The notes: generated by a model not told the origin, from the letters alone. A DNA stretch of 6,490 nt from CAZYTO01 sp964650405 (GCA_964650405.1 CAZYTO010000300.1:1-6490), one strand, 5' to 3'; counted from the stretch's first letter, positions 1 to 5,904 are shown. Translations and numbers: made by a program.

Positions 1-131
1 TCGTCTTGGCCGTGGCCGGCCTCATGAAGCTACTGAATCCGGTTCTCAGTGCATTCCTCGGCGTGGGCATCGGCGGCTTCGTCATTCCCATGTACATGCC
101 CATGTTCACCCTCATCGGCAAGGTTGGATGA
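1..131 (+). CDS. pilC: PilC/GspF-family type IV pilus inner-membrane platform protein, C-terminal fragment
   Basis: The reading frame is open from the left edge (first full codon at 3) to a TGA at 129-131 and gives 42 residues. It contains a strongly hydrophobic, glycine-rich segment with LSAFLGVGIGGFVIPMYMPM near the end. This matches the last transmembrane helix and terminus of PilC/GspF proteins, which typically read 'EP..I..LG..VG..V..MY.P.F.L'. In that family the protein sits in the inner membrane and links the assembly ATPases to the growing pilus or pseudopilus. Most of the gene lies outside the window. The downstream PilS-like kinase gene favours pilus PilC over type II secretion GspF, although the fragment alone cannot separate them. 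The family call is fairly sure and the exact paralogue is inferred. Confidence 0.8.
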   Translation, partial: VLAVAGLMKLLNPVLSAFLGVGIGGFVIPMYMPMFTLIGKVG

Positions 132-158
132 AGCTCCAGGCAATTTCGCTCTAAGCTT

Positions 159-193
159 GAGGGGCGGCGCGATGAGCGTCGCCCCTTCTTTCT
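159..193 (+). terminator. Intrinsic-terminator-shaped hairpin between pilC and pilS
   Basis: Arm GGGGCGGCGC (161-170) pairs with GCGTCGCCCC (176-185). That makes a 10-bp stem with one G-U pair and a 5-nt GATGA loop. It can extend by an A-T and a G-U pair (159-160 with 186-187). The tail TTCTTTCT (186-193) is T-rich. This has the form of a Rho-independent terminator for the pilC transcript. It is odd because it ends one base before the pilS start codon, so a pilC-pilS transcript would have to read through it. The ATG in the loop begins a mini-ORF described separately. Confidence 0.75.
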
Positions 194-195
194 GA
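172..195 (+). CDS. Putative 7-codon leader ORF coupled to pilS
   Basis: An ATG in the loop of the terminator-like hairpin opens a frame encoding MSVAPSF. Its TGA (193-195) overlaps the pilS ATG (195-197) as TGATG, a classical arrangement for translational coupling. A GAGGGG stretch (159-164) lies at Shine-Dalgarno distance before this ATG, whereas pilS itself is preceded only by pyrimidines. A ribosome on the leader would cover both arms of the hairpin and should prevent terminator formation. Those arrangements are visible in the sequence; that the peptide is translated or regulatory is inference. Chance occurrence of so short an ORF is quite possible. Confidence 0.35.
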   Translation: MSVAPSF

Positions 196-1871
196 TGCCC
201 AGCGATGCCCGCATGCTGATTGCCGTGCGCGTGGTGGTGGTCACCACGCTGCTCCTGGCGTCGCTCATCATCCAGTACACCGTCAGCGAGTTCCTGCCCA
301 TCAACTACCTCTACGTCACGGCCGGGCTGACGTACGGGCTGACCCTCCTCTACATCGCCATCGCCACCGTCATCCGGTCGCGCGAGCTGCAGCTCTCCAT
401 CCAGGTGGCCGGCGACCTGATCATCGAGACCCTCCTCGTCTACTTCACCGGCGGTCTCGATTCGCCCTTCTCGTTCCTCTACCTCGTCTCGATCATCACC
501 GCGTCGATGCTGCTCTACCGCCGCGGTGGCATCCTCACCGCCAGCGGCGCGGTCATCCTCTACGGCGCCCTGGGCGACCTGATGTACTACGGCGTCCTGC
601 GGCTGCCGGCGCAGTCGTGGTTCGTGCCGACGCCGTGGAGCTCCTCGCGGCTCTACCTGAACATGGCCACGAACTTCGCCGGCTTCTACGCCACGGCCCT
701 GCTGACGTCGTACCTCTCCGAGAAACTGCAGCGGACATTCGAAGAGCTGGACGTCAACCGCCAGAGCCTGGCCGAGCTGCGCGCCCTGAACCAGAACGTC
801 GTGCAGTCCATCCCGTCCGGGCTCATCACTCTCGCTTCCGCCGGCACGGTCACCTTCATCAATCCCGCCGGATGCAACATCCTCCGCCTGGATGCGCACG
901 AGGCCATCGGGCGCGACATCACGGACGTCGGCTTCTTCCGGCGCGGCGACTGGCCCGGGGTGGCGGAGACGTTCTCCAGCGATCCGGTCGTGCGCGGCGA
1001 GACCGACTTCAGCCTGGCCGGCGAGCCGCGCATCCTCGGCTATGCCCTCACCCCCCTCACGACGCTCGAGGGAACGGCCTCCGGCTACACGCTCATCTTC
1101 CAGGACCTCACCGAGATGAAGAAGCTCGAGGCCGAGCTGCGGCTCAAGGACCGCATGGCCGCCGTCGGTGAGCTCTCCGCCGGCATCGCCCACGAGATCC
1201 GCAACCCCCTGGCGGCCATCGCCGGCTCCGTGCAGGTGCTCAAGAAGTCGGACGCGCTCTCCACCCAGGAGCAGCGGCTGATGTCGATCATCCTCAAGGA
1301 GTCCGAGCGGCTGAACAAGTCCATCGCCGACTTCCTCCGCTTCGTCCGCCCCCAGGAGAAGCAGGCCCGCACCTTCGATATCGCCGTGGCCATCGGCGAG
1401 ACCCTGGACCTGCTCCAGAACTCGCCCGAGCTGAGCGCCGAGCACCGCATCGTCCGGCAGGTCGATCCTCCTTCGTTCCTGGTGGACGGCGACCCCGACC
1501 AGATCCGGCAGGTCTTCTGGAACCTGGCCCGCAATGCCATCCAAGCCATGCCCGGCGGCGGCGTCCTGACCGTGAGCACGTACCTGACCGCCGGCGCGTA
1601 CCACATCCTCTTCACCGACAGCGGACGGGGGATGTCGGCAGCCGACCAGCAGCGCCTCTTCCAGCCCTTCCGGACGAACTTCCCCACCGGGACCGGCCTG
1701 GGCATGGCCATCTCCTACCGCATCGTGCAGGAGCACGGCGGCAAGATCGACGTATCGACCAAAGAGGGTCTCGGCACGACCATCGCCATCACCCTCCCCG
1801 CAACCCGGACCGAGGCATCGAAGCACGGCGACGCCGTCCTCGGGATTTCTGCCGGGACCTCACGCTACTGA
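195..1871 (+). CDS. pilS: PilS-like membrane sensor histidine kinase
   Basis: This is a complete 558-residue two-component sensor kinase. Residues 1-175 hold about six hydrophobic helices (roughly 8-29, 37-60, 69-84, 92-107, 112-130, 157-173) with short loops, as in PilS. A linker and PAS-like domain (about 201-305, starting NVVQSIPSGLITL) follows. The HisKA H-box is at 328-338, with phosphoacceptor His333 in AHEIRNP. The ATPase domain has the N-box around Asn443/Asn447 (FWNLARNAI), the G1 box DSGRGM (475-480) and the G2 box GTGLGM (499-504), so all catalytic elements are present. PilS responds to pilin in the membrane and phosphorylates the NtrC-type regulator PilR, which drives sigma-54 transcription of pilin genes. 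Location just after pilC supports the name. The frame has no ATG/GTG/TTG between the pilC stop and 195, and no ribosome-binding site is evident. A pilR gene does not follow. ATG 213 is an alternative start. Confidence 0.88.
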   Translation: MPSDARMLIAVRVVVVTTLLLASLIIQYTVSEFLPINYLYVTAGLTYGLTLLYIAIATVIRSRELQLSIQVAGDLIIETLLVYFTGGLDSPFSFLYLVSIITASMLLYRRGGILTASGAVILYGALGDLMYYGVLRLPAQSWFVPTPWSSSRLYLNMATNFAGFYATALLTSYLSEKLQRTFEELDVNRQSLAELRALNQNVVQSIPSGLITLASAGTVTFINPAGCNILRLDAHEAIGRDITDVGFFRRGDWPGVAETFSSDPVVRGETDFSLAGEPRILGYALTPLTTLEGTASGYTLIFQDLTEMKKLEAELRLKDRMAAVGELSAGIAHEIRNPLAAIAGSVQVLKKSDALSTQEQRLMSIILKESERLNKSIADFLRFVRPQEKQARTFDIAVAIGETLDLLQNSPELSAEHRIVRQVDPPSFLVDGDPDQIRQVFWNLARNAIQAMPGGGVLTVSTYLTAGAYHILFTDSGRGMSAADQQRLFQPFRTNFPTGTGLGMAISYRIVQEHGGKIDVSTKEGLGTTIAITLPATRTEASKHGDAVLGISAGTSRY

Positions 1872-1887
1872 ACGCATAATCCGAAGA

Positions 1888-1987
1888 GCGAATCAGAGAC
1901 CAGCGAATCAGCGAATAAAGCGATTAAGCGATTAAGCGATTAAGCGAATAAGCGATTAAGCGACTCCAGCGAACAGCGAACCACCGA
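1888..1987 (+). repeat. GCGA-centred short tandem repeats in the ruvB leader
   Basis: Eleven GCGA cores occur in about 92 nt (starting 1888, 1903, 1911, 1920, 1928, 1936, 1944, 1952, 1960, 1969, 1976). The centre is an 8-bp array: GCGATTAA three times (1920-1943), GCGAATAA, GCGATTAA, then GCGACTCC. Units then degrade to GCGAACA and end at ACCGA directly before the ruvB ATG. The tract fills almost the whole pilS-ruvB spacer and is AT-richer than the genes. It must hold the ruvB leader and perhaps its promoter, but I could not assign -35/-10 boxes. Arrays of the same core occur upstream of nadB. Confidence 0.85.
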
Positions 1988-3016
1988 ATGTCCGACGAAC
2001 GACTCCTCGACGCGCATCCCCTCGACGACGACGCCACCGTCGAGCTCTCCCTGCGCCCGAAGCGTCTCCGCGAGTACATCGGCCAGCAGAAGGTCAAAGC
2101 GAACCTCGAGATCTCCATCCAGGCGGCGCGCAAACGCGGCGAGTCGCTCGATCACGTCCTCCTCTTCGGCCCTCCCGGCCTCGGCAAGACCACCCTGGCC
2201 AACATCATCGCCAACGAGATGGACGCCAGCCTGCGCCAGACCTCGGGGCCGGCCCTGGAGAAGCCGGGCGACCTCGTGGCCATCATCACCAACCTCGAAG
2301 CCGGGGAAACGCTCTTCATCGACGAGATCCATCGCCTTCCCGCGCCGGTCGAGGAAGTGCTCTACTCGGCCATGGAGGACTTCTTCGTCGACGTCGTCAT
2401 CGGCCAGGGTCCGGCGGCCCGCACGCTCAAGGTCGAGATCCCGCGCTTCACGCTCATCGGCGCCACCACGCGCGCCGGCCTCCTCACTGCGCCGCTGCGG
2501 GCCCGCTTCGGCATCGTCCACCGTCTCGACTTCTACGACACGGAGTCGCTCGAGATCATCGTCCGCCGCTCCTCGGAGATCCTCAACATCCCCATCACGC
2601 GCGAGGGCGCGGCCGAGATCGCCCGCCGCTCGCGCGGCACGCCCCGCATCGCCAACCGCCTCCTGCGCCGCGTGCGCGATTTCGCCGAGGTGCGCCACGA
2701 AGGGAGCGTCGACCTGGAGATCTCCCGCCAGGCCCTGCGCATGCTCGAAGTCGACGAATACGGCCTCGACGAGATCGACCGCAAGCTCCTGGCCGCAGTC
2801 ATCGAGCGTTTCGGCGGCGGCCCCATCGGCGTGAACGCCCTCGCCTCATCAATCGCCGAGGATCGCGGAACCATCGAGGACCTGTACGAGCCGTACCTCA
2901 TCCAGATCGGCTTCCTCCAGCGCACCCCCCGCGGGCGCGTGGCCAGCCGCCTCGCCTATGAGCACCTCGGCTACCCGATCACCGCATCGCGAGTGCAGCG
3001 GGACCTGTTCCGCTGA
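1988..3016 (+). CDS. ruvB: Holliday junction branch-migration ATPase RuvB
   Basis: This is a complete 342-residue protein, the usual length for RuvB. RuvB forms hexameric rings that pump DNA through the RuvA-bound Holliday junction, ahead of RuvC cleavage, in recombinational repair. Visible motifs are Walker A GPPGLGKT (61-68), Walker B with DEIHR (112-116), sensor 1 GATTRAG (158-164), the arginine finger in LRARFG (Arg173), sensor 2 GTPR (217-220), and the C-terminal winged-helix region with TPRGR (313-317). No motif is missing. The ATG at 1988 is the first in-frame start after the repeat tract and gives a standard N-terminus. No Shine-Dalgarno is seen; the codon is preceded by GCGA-type repeats. 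Neither ruvA nor ruvC is adjacent, which is common outside Proteobacteria. The stop abuts the stop of a convergent gene. Confidence 0.97.
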   Translation: MSDERLLDAHPLDDDATVELSLRPKRLREYIGQQKVKANLEISIQAARKRGESLDHVLLFGPPGLGKTTLANIIANEMDASLRQTSGPALEKPGDLVAIITNLEAGETLFIDEIHRLPAPVEEVLYSAMEDFFVDVVIGQGPAARTLKVEIPRFTLIGATTRAGLLTAPLRARFGIVHRLDFYDTESLEIIVRRSSEILNIPITREGAAEIARRSRGTPRIANRLLRRVRDFAEVRHEGSVDLEISRQALRMLEVDEYGLDEIDRKLLAAVIERFGGGPIGVNALASSIAEDRGTIEDLYEPYLIQIGFLQRTPRGRVASRLAYEHLGYPITASRVQRDLFR

Positions 3017-3019
3017 TCA
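3014..3019. other. Back-to-back stop codons of convergent ruvB and methyltransferase genes
   Basis: The palindrome TGATCA provides the TGA of ruvB on the plus strand (3014-3016) and the TGA of the methyltransferase on the minus strand (3019-3017). There is no spacer and no hairpin with a T-tract. Any transcript end of one gene must therefore lie inside the other, giving overlapping antisense 3' ends. Confidence 0.95.
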
Positions 3020-3610
3020 CTTCACCGCCACGTCCCGCAGAAACTCCGCCCGCGGCGGCTCCAGGTACTCCGGCGCCGCACCGCCGCGCCCCGAAGCTTC
3101 CATGATGAGGATGTGCGAGATCTCGCCGAAGTCGGGCGACTTCTCGTGCCGCTCCAGCCCGCGCAATACGTCATGTCCCGACTGGCCGTACGCGACGCGC
3201 GCGATGTCGGAGAACCCGCAGTCATGCAAGGTCGCCCGGAGCGTCCGTTCGTTGTACAGAAACTGATGCCCCCATCCGTGGAAGGCCCGGTTCATGGCGA
3301 AGCACGCCTGCACCTCTTCCGTCTCCGAGAGGTCCAGCCGGTAGTGCGTCACCCAAACCCAGTCGAGATTCGGCGTGGAAAGCCGCAGCACGCCGTCGTC
3401 CGTCAGCACCCGCCGGCACTCCCGCAGCAGCTTCAGGGCATCCGCGTGCGCGATGTGCTCGAGGAAATGCTCCGCGAAGATGTACTCGACGTCGCGGAAC
3501 GGCAGTCCCGCCGTCACATCCAGCACCTTGTCGACGCCGGGATACGGCTGGTTGTCGACGTTCACCCATCCCGGGAGGATCTGCGGCCCGGAGCCGATGT
3601 GGAGCTTCAT
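3017..3610 (-). CDS. Class I SAM-dependent methyltransferase, small (COG4627-like)
   Basis: This 197-residue protein begins MKLHIGSGPQ. LHIGSG (3-8) is the glycine-rich SAM-binding motif I, and the following GWVNVD places the ribose-binding acid at Asp19. FAEHFLEHI (45-53) and RRVLTDDGVLRLSTPNL (66-82) match the motif II/III region of small predicted methyltransferases often found near surface-polysaccharide genes. HGWGHQFLYNERTLRATLHDCGF (111-133) is the family's C-terminal helix/strand signature. Cytoplasmic; the substrate is unknown and nothing nearby suggests one. The ATG (3610-3608) is the obvious start because it immediately precedes motif I. It has no Shine-Dalgarno and is part of an AGCGAATG sequence resembling the GCGA repeats. 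Downstream it runs tail to tail into ruvB with no spacing. The fold is confident and the specific role is not known. Confidence 0.85.
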   Translation of the reverse strand: MKLHIGSGPQILPGWVNVDNQPYPGVDKVLDVTAGLPFRDVEYIFAEHFLEHIAHADALKLLRECRRVLTDDGVLRLSTPNLDWVWVTHYRLDLSETEEVQACFAMNRAFHGWGHQFLYNERTLRATLHDCGFSDIARVAYGQSGHDVLRGLERHEKSPDFGEISHILIMEASGRGGAAPEYLEPPRAEFLRDVAVK

Positions 3611-3627
3611 TCGCTGATTTCAGTTTT

Positions 3628-3679
3628 AGTTTATCCCGAGCGTGGGCGGTGGTTTGGGGGGAGCGAGGGATCTGGCGGC
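3628..3679. repeat. REP-like intergenic element, copy 1
   Basis: The element has a left end ATCCCGAGCG (3634-3643), a G-rich middle, and a right end GAGCGAGGGATCTGGCGGC (3661-3679). The first 25 nt (3628-3652) recur exactly at 5486-5510, and the last 21 nt (3659-3679) recur exactly at 5543-5563. It lies 18 nt upstream of the methyltransferase start. The ends ATCC and GGAT are complementary, so a weak hairpin is possible. Short elements with ATCCTGAGCG and AGCGAAGGATCT ends occur between genes in many bacterial genomes; the family assignment is from memory. Confidence 0.8.
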
Positions 3680-3694
3680 AAGTGCGTGGATTCT

Positions 3695-3751
3695 ATCTTG
3701 AGCACCGGGGGTGGGGGCTGGTTCTGGGTGGGGCTCGAAGGATCTGGCGGC
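3695..3751. repeat. REP-like intergenic element, copy 2 (diverged)
   Basis: This is the same layout as copy 1 in the same orientation: left end ATCTTGAGC (3695-3703), a middle with runs of three to five G (3707-3733), and right end CTCGAAGGATCTGGCGGC (3734-3751). Its right end forms a 12-bp inverted repeat with copy 3. Confidence 0.7.
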
Positions 3752-3786
3752 TGATACGGCAACGCACATGCGCACCAGATCCTTCG
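3736..3786 (-). other. Inverted-repeat hairpin downstream of nadB
   Basis: CGAAGGATCTGG (3736-3747) is perfectly complementary to CCAGATCCTTCG (3775-3786), with a 27-nt loop. Three more G-C pairs follow after a two-base mismatch (3731-3733 with 3789-3791). It lies in the nadB 3' region and could act as a transcript end or a stabilising structure. It lacks a T-tract, so I do not call it an intrinsic terminator. Confidence 0.6.
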
Positions 3787-3818
3787 CTCCCGCCCTAACC
3801 CCCACCCGCGCTCAGGAT
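3775..3818. repeat. REP-like intergenic element, copy 3 (inverted)
   Basis: Read on the minus strand it is ATCCTGAGCG, then GGGTGGGGGTTAGGGCGGG, then AGCGAAGGATCTGG, the cleanest copy of the family here. It begins 8 nt past the nadB stop. The middle is a textbook four-tract G-quadruplex motif on the minus strand (3789-3807), the strand matching nadB mRNA. With copy 2 it forms a long inverted repeat. Confidence 0.75.
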
Positions 3819-3826
3819 TGGTAGCG

Positions 3827-5479
3827 TCAGTCCTTTCTAAAATGCGCTCCCCGGGACACCGGATTCTTGATCGCCGCGGAGGCCACGATGGCGGCCATCT
3901 GCTGGCCGTGGAACAGCTCCACGATCGACTTGCTGATCGTCGACTCGTGGTAGTACTTCGTCAGGCGGTTGCCGAGCTCCCGCATGTCGGCGTTGGCCCG
4001 CTTCAGCCGCTCGTACGTCCGAACGATCCCCACGTAGTTCCACATCGTGTTCTGGATCGTCGTCCAGTCCTGCAGGATGAGGGCCGGGTCTTCCATGTTT
4101 TCGTGGCCGGGCGGCTGCCAGTCGGGGATCGAGGCCAGGAGGCGCGCCTCCAGTTCCCCGATGCCCGGCTCGCGTGACGAGTAGGCGCGATGCACGGCGG
4201 GGGAAGCCGTCGTCGTCGCGGCGGTCAGCTTCTCCCGGATCGACGCCGCGGCGTAGTAGCCCCACGTCAGCCCTTCCAGGAGCGACGTCGAAGCCAGGCG
4301 GTTGCCGCCGTGCAGGCCCGTGCACGACGTCTCGCCCGTGGCATAGAGCCGGGCCAGCGTCGTCTCCCCGCGGGTGTTGGCCAGCACGCCGCCGCAGAAA
4401 TAGTGCGCGGCCGGCACGACCGGGATGGGATCGTGGGCGATGTCGACGCCGATCTCGTCGCAGGCCCGGGCGATGTTCGGGAAGCGCTCCCGGATGGGTT
4501 GATGGCCGTGGTAGAAGTTCGCCAGGTCGAGATAGACGAAGTCGTGCTTGTTCGTCGTCAGCTCCTCGACGATGGCCCGGGCCACGACGTCGCGAGGCGC
4601 CAGGTCGCGCAGTTCCGGCGCGTACTTCTCCATGAAGTACTCGCCCTTCTGGTTCTTCAGCCGCGCACCTTCCCCCCGCAAGGCCTCCGAGATCAGGAAG
4701 TGATTGGCCCTCTTGTCCGCCAGTGCCGTAGGGTGGAACTGCACGTACTCGGCGTTCATGATCGTGGCGCCGGCGCGCTTGGCCATGACCACCCCGTCGC
4801 CGATGGCATTGCGGGTGTTCGTCGTGTGGAGGTAGATCTGCCCGATGCCGCCCGTGGCCAGCACCGTGAAATCGGCGAAGACCGTGTAGACCTCGTTCGT
4901 GCGGTTGTCGAGCAGGTAGGCGCCGGCGCACTCGTTCTGCAGGCGGTACCGCACCTGGATGTCCGCCGGGTGGTGGTGCGTGGTGAGGAGGTCGATTGCG
5001 GTCAACTCCGTCACCAGCGTGACGTTCGGCTCACTCTTCACGCGGTTGAGCAGCGAGACCTCGATGGCCCGCCCGGTGGCATCGCCGGCGTGGATGATGC
5101 GCGGCAGGGAGTGCGCCCCCTCCTGCGTCAGGTCCAGCTCTCCCTCTTCGCTGGTGGAGAACGGGACGTGGATCTCGTCCAGCAGCAGCTCGCGTACGAC
5201 GCGCGGCCCTTCCACCGCCAGGAACCGCACCGCTTCCTCGTTCGAAAGTCCCGCCCCGGCGCGCAGCACATCCTCGATCAGCTTCGCCGGCGTGTCCCCT
5301 TCGCCTTCGTAGATGATGCCGCCCTGCGCCCAGAACGTATTGCAGTCCTTCGGATCGGCCGCCTTCGTCACCAGCAGGACCTTGATCCCAGCGCCGGCCA
5401 GGCAGAACGCCGTCGTCAGCCCGGCGATCCCCGTGCCGATGACCAGCACCGGCCAGTGCTTGCGGTTCTCGAGAGACAC
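3827..5479 (-). CDS. nadB: L-aspartate oxidase (quinolinate synthase B)
   Basis: This is a complete 550-residue flavoenzyme that oxidises L-aspartate to iminoaspartate, which NadA condenses to quinolinate in de novo NAD synthesis. The FAD dinucleotide motif is GTGIAG (15-20). NTFWAQGGI (47-55), LATGGIGQIY (208-216) and the C-terminal FAD segment ARLYATGETSCTGLHGGNRLASTSL (376-400) are typical of NadB and of the related fumarate reductase flavoproteins. Likely active-site residues are His249 (FHP), Arg296 (PRD) and His359 (AHYFCGG). The helical C-terminal domain (about 440-540, with MWNYVGIVR) distinguishes NadB from succinate dehydrogenase subunit A. The start is GTG at 5479: an in-frame TAA lies 9 nt upstream and no ATG exists before the FAD motif. 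No Shine-Dalgarno is visible. nadA and nadC are not in the window. A REP-like repeat begins 7 nt upstream of the start. Confidence 0.96.
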   Translation of the reverse strand: MSLENRKHWPVLVIGTGIAGLTTAFCLAGAGIKVLLVTKAADPKDCNTFWAQGGIIYEGEGDTPAKLIEDVLRAGAGLSNEEAVRFLAVEGPRVVRELLLDEIHVPFSTSEEGELDLTQEGAHSLPRIIHAGDATGRAIEVSLLNRVKSEPNVTLVTELTAIDLLTTHHHPADIQVRYRLQNECAGAYLLDNRTNEVYTVFADFTVLATGGIGQIYLHTTNTRNAIGDGVVMAKRAGATIMNAEYVQFHPTALADKRANHFLISEALRGEGARLKNQKGEYFMEKYAPELRDLAPRDVVARAIVEELTTNKHDFVYLDLANFYHGHQPIRERFPNIARACDEIGVDIAHDPIPVVPAAHYFCGGVLANTRGETTLARLYATGETSCTGLHGGNRLASTSLLEGLTWGYYAAASIREKLTAATTTASPAVHRAYSSREPGIGELEARLLASIPDWQPPGHENMEDPALILQDWTTIQNTMWNYVGIVRTYERLKRANADMRELGNRLTKYYHESTISKSIVELFHGQQMAAIVASAAIKNPVSRGAHFRKD

Positions 5480-5485
5480 CGCAGC

Positions 5486-5563
5486 AGTTTATCCCGAGCG
5501 TGGGCGGTGGCAGTTCATCCCGAGCGAGGGTGGCGGTTGGGTGGGAGCGAGGGATCTGGCGGC
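5486..5563. repeat. REP-like intergenic element, copy 4 (partly duplicated)
   Basis: The left 25 nt (5486-5510) equal 3628-3652 exactly. A second left end, CATCCCGAGCG (5517-5527), follows, then a G-rich middle and the right end GAGCGAGGGATCTGGCGGC (5545-5563), the last identical to copy 1. The extra left end suggests duplication of, or insertion into, the element. Four G-runs at 5528-5553 form a near G-quadruplex motif, with one 8-nt loop. Confidence 0.8.
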
Positions 5564-5564
5564 T

Positions 5565-5766
5565 TTCGCTTGTTCGCTGCTCGCTGCTCGCNNNNNNNNN
5601 NNNNNNNNNNNNNNNNNNNNNNNNNNNNNNNNNNNNNNNNNNNNNNNNNNNNNNNNNNNNNNNNNNNNNNNNNNNNNNNNNNNNNNNNNNNCCGCTCGCT
5701 GCTCGCCCGCTCGCTGCTCGCCCGCTCGCTGCTCGCCCGCTCGCTGCTCGCCCGCTCGCTGTTCGC
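5565..5766 (-). repeat. GCGA / 15-bp tandem repeat array upstream of nadB
   Basis: Right of the gap, four exact copies of CCGCTCGCTGCTCGC (5692-5751) and one copy with a single change (5752-5766) are in tandem. Left of the gap (5565-5591), related TCGCTGC units continue up to the REP-like element. On the minus strand, the nadB sense direction, each unit reads GCGAGCAGCGAGCGG: GCGA cores spaced 7 or 8 bases, as in the ruvB leader. The true copy number is unknown because of the N run. Confidence 0.9.
5592..5691. other. Assembly gap (100 N)
   Basis: A run of exactly 100 N sits inside the tandem repeat, with related repeat units on both sides. The round length suggests a placeholder rather than a measured gap. 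The repeat is the likely cause of the break. Confidence 0.97.
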
Positions 5767-5879
5767 CCGCCCCCCCGCTCGCCTCTCCGTCACACATCCG
5801 CAACGGCACCCAGCGCGATCCCGTGTAAGCGTCCTCTCCGCATGGCGCGTCTGTCATCCAGGCGCGACGCATCATGCTT

Positions 5880-5904
5880 GTCCCGAGCGCCTTCCTCTCG
5901 GGAC
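5880..5904 (+). other. Perfect short hairpin in the leader of the small gene
   Basis: GTCCCGAG (5880-5887) pairs with CTCGGGAC (5897-5904) around a 9-nt loop, 36 nt before the ATG at 5941. No T-tract follows. The TCCCGAGCG in its left arm resembles the left end of the REP-like elements, so it could be a degenerate copy. A role in the mRNA leader is possible but unproven. Confidence 0.5.

Noticed and set aside
30..1826. 598-codon open frame on the minus strand opposite pilS
   Set aside because: It is an antisense shadow of a GC-rich gene. The translation is low-complexity (Gly, Glu, Asp, Arg, Val, Ala) without domains, while the plus strand encodes a full histidine kinase.
1888..1987. CRISPR-like array
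   Set aside because: Units are only 8 bp, directly adjacent and degenerate, with no spacers and no cas genes.
1911..1987. Sigma-70 promoter for ruvB
   Set aside because: The AT-richer repeats give several weak -10-like strings at 8-base intervals, and no one pair with a -35 box stands out.
3837..4931. 364-codon minus-strand frame within nadB
   Set aside because: It is an out-of-frame shadow of nadB, rich in Arg, Gly and Pro and with no recognisable motif.
5692..5766. CRISPR-like array
   Set aside because: It consists of contiguous 15-bp identical units with no unique spacers, so it is a simple tandem repeat.
5565..5793. Pentapeptide-repeat proteins (RSLLA, ARCSP, SERAS or GEQRA) on both strands
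   Set aside because: A 15-bp repeat gives five-residue repeats in every frame without stops. Several frames being open at once shows this is composition, not selection for a protein.
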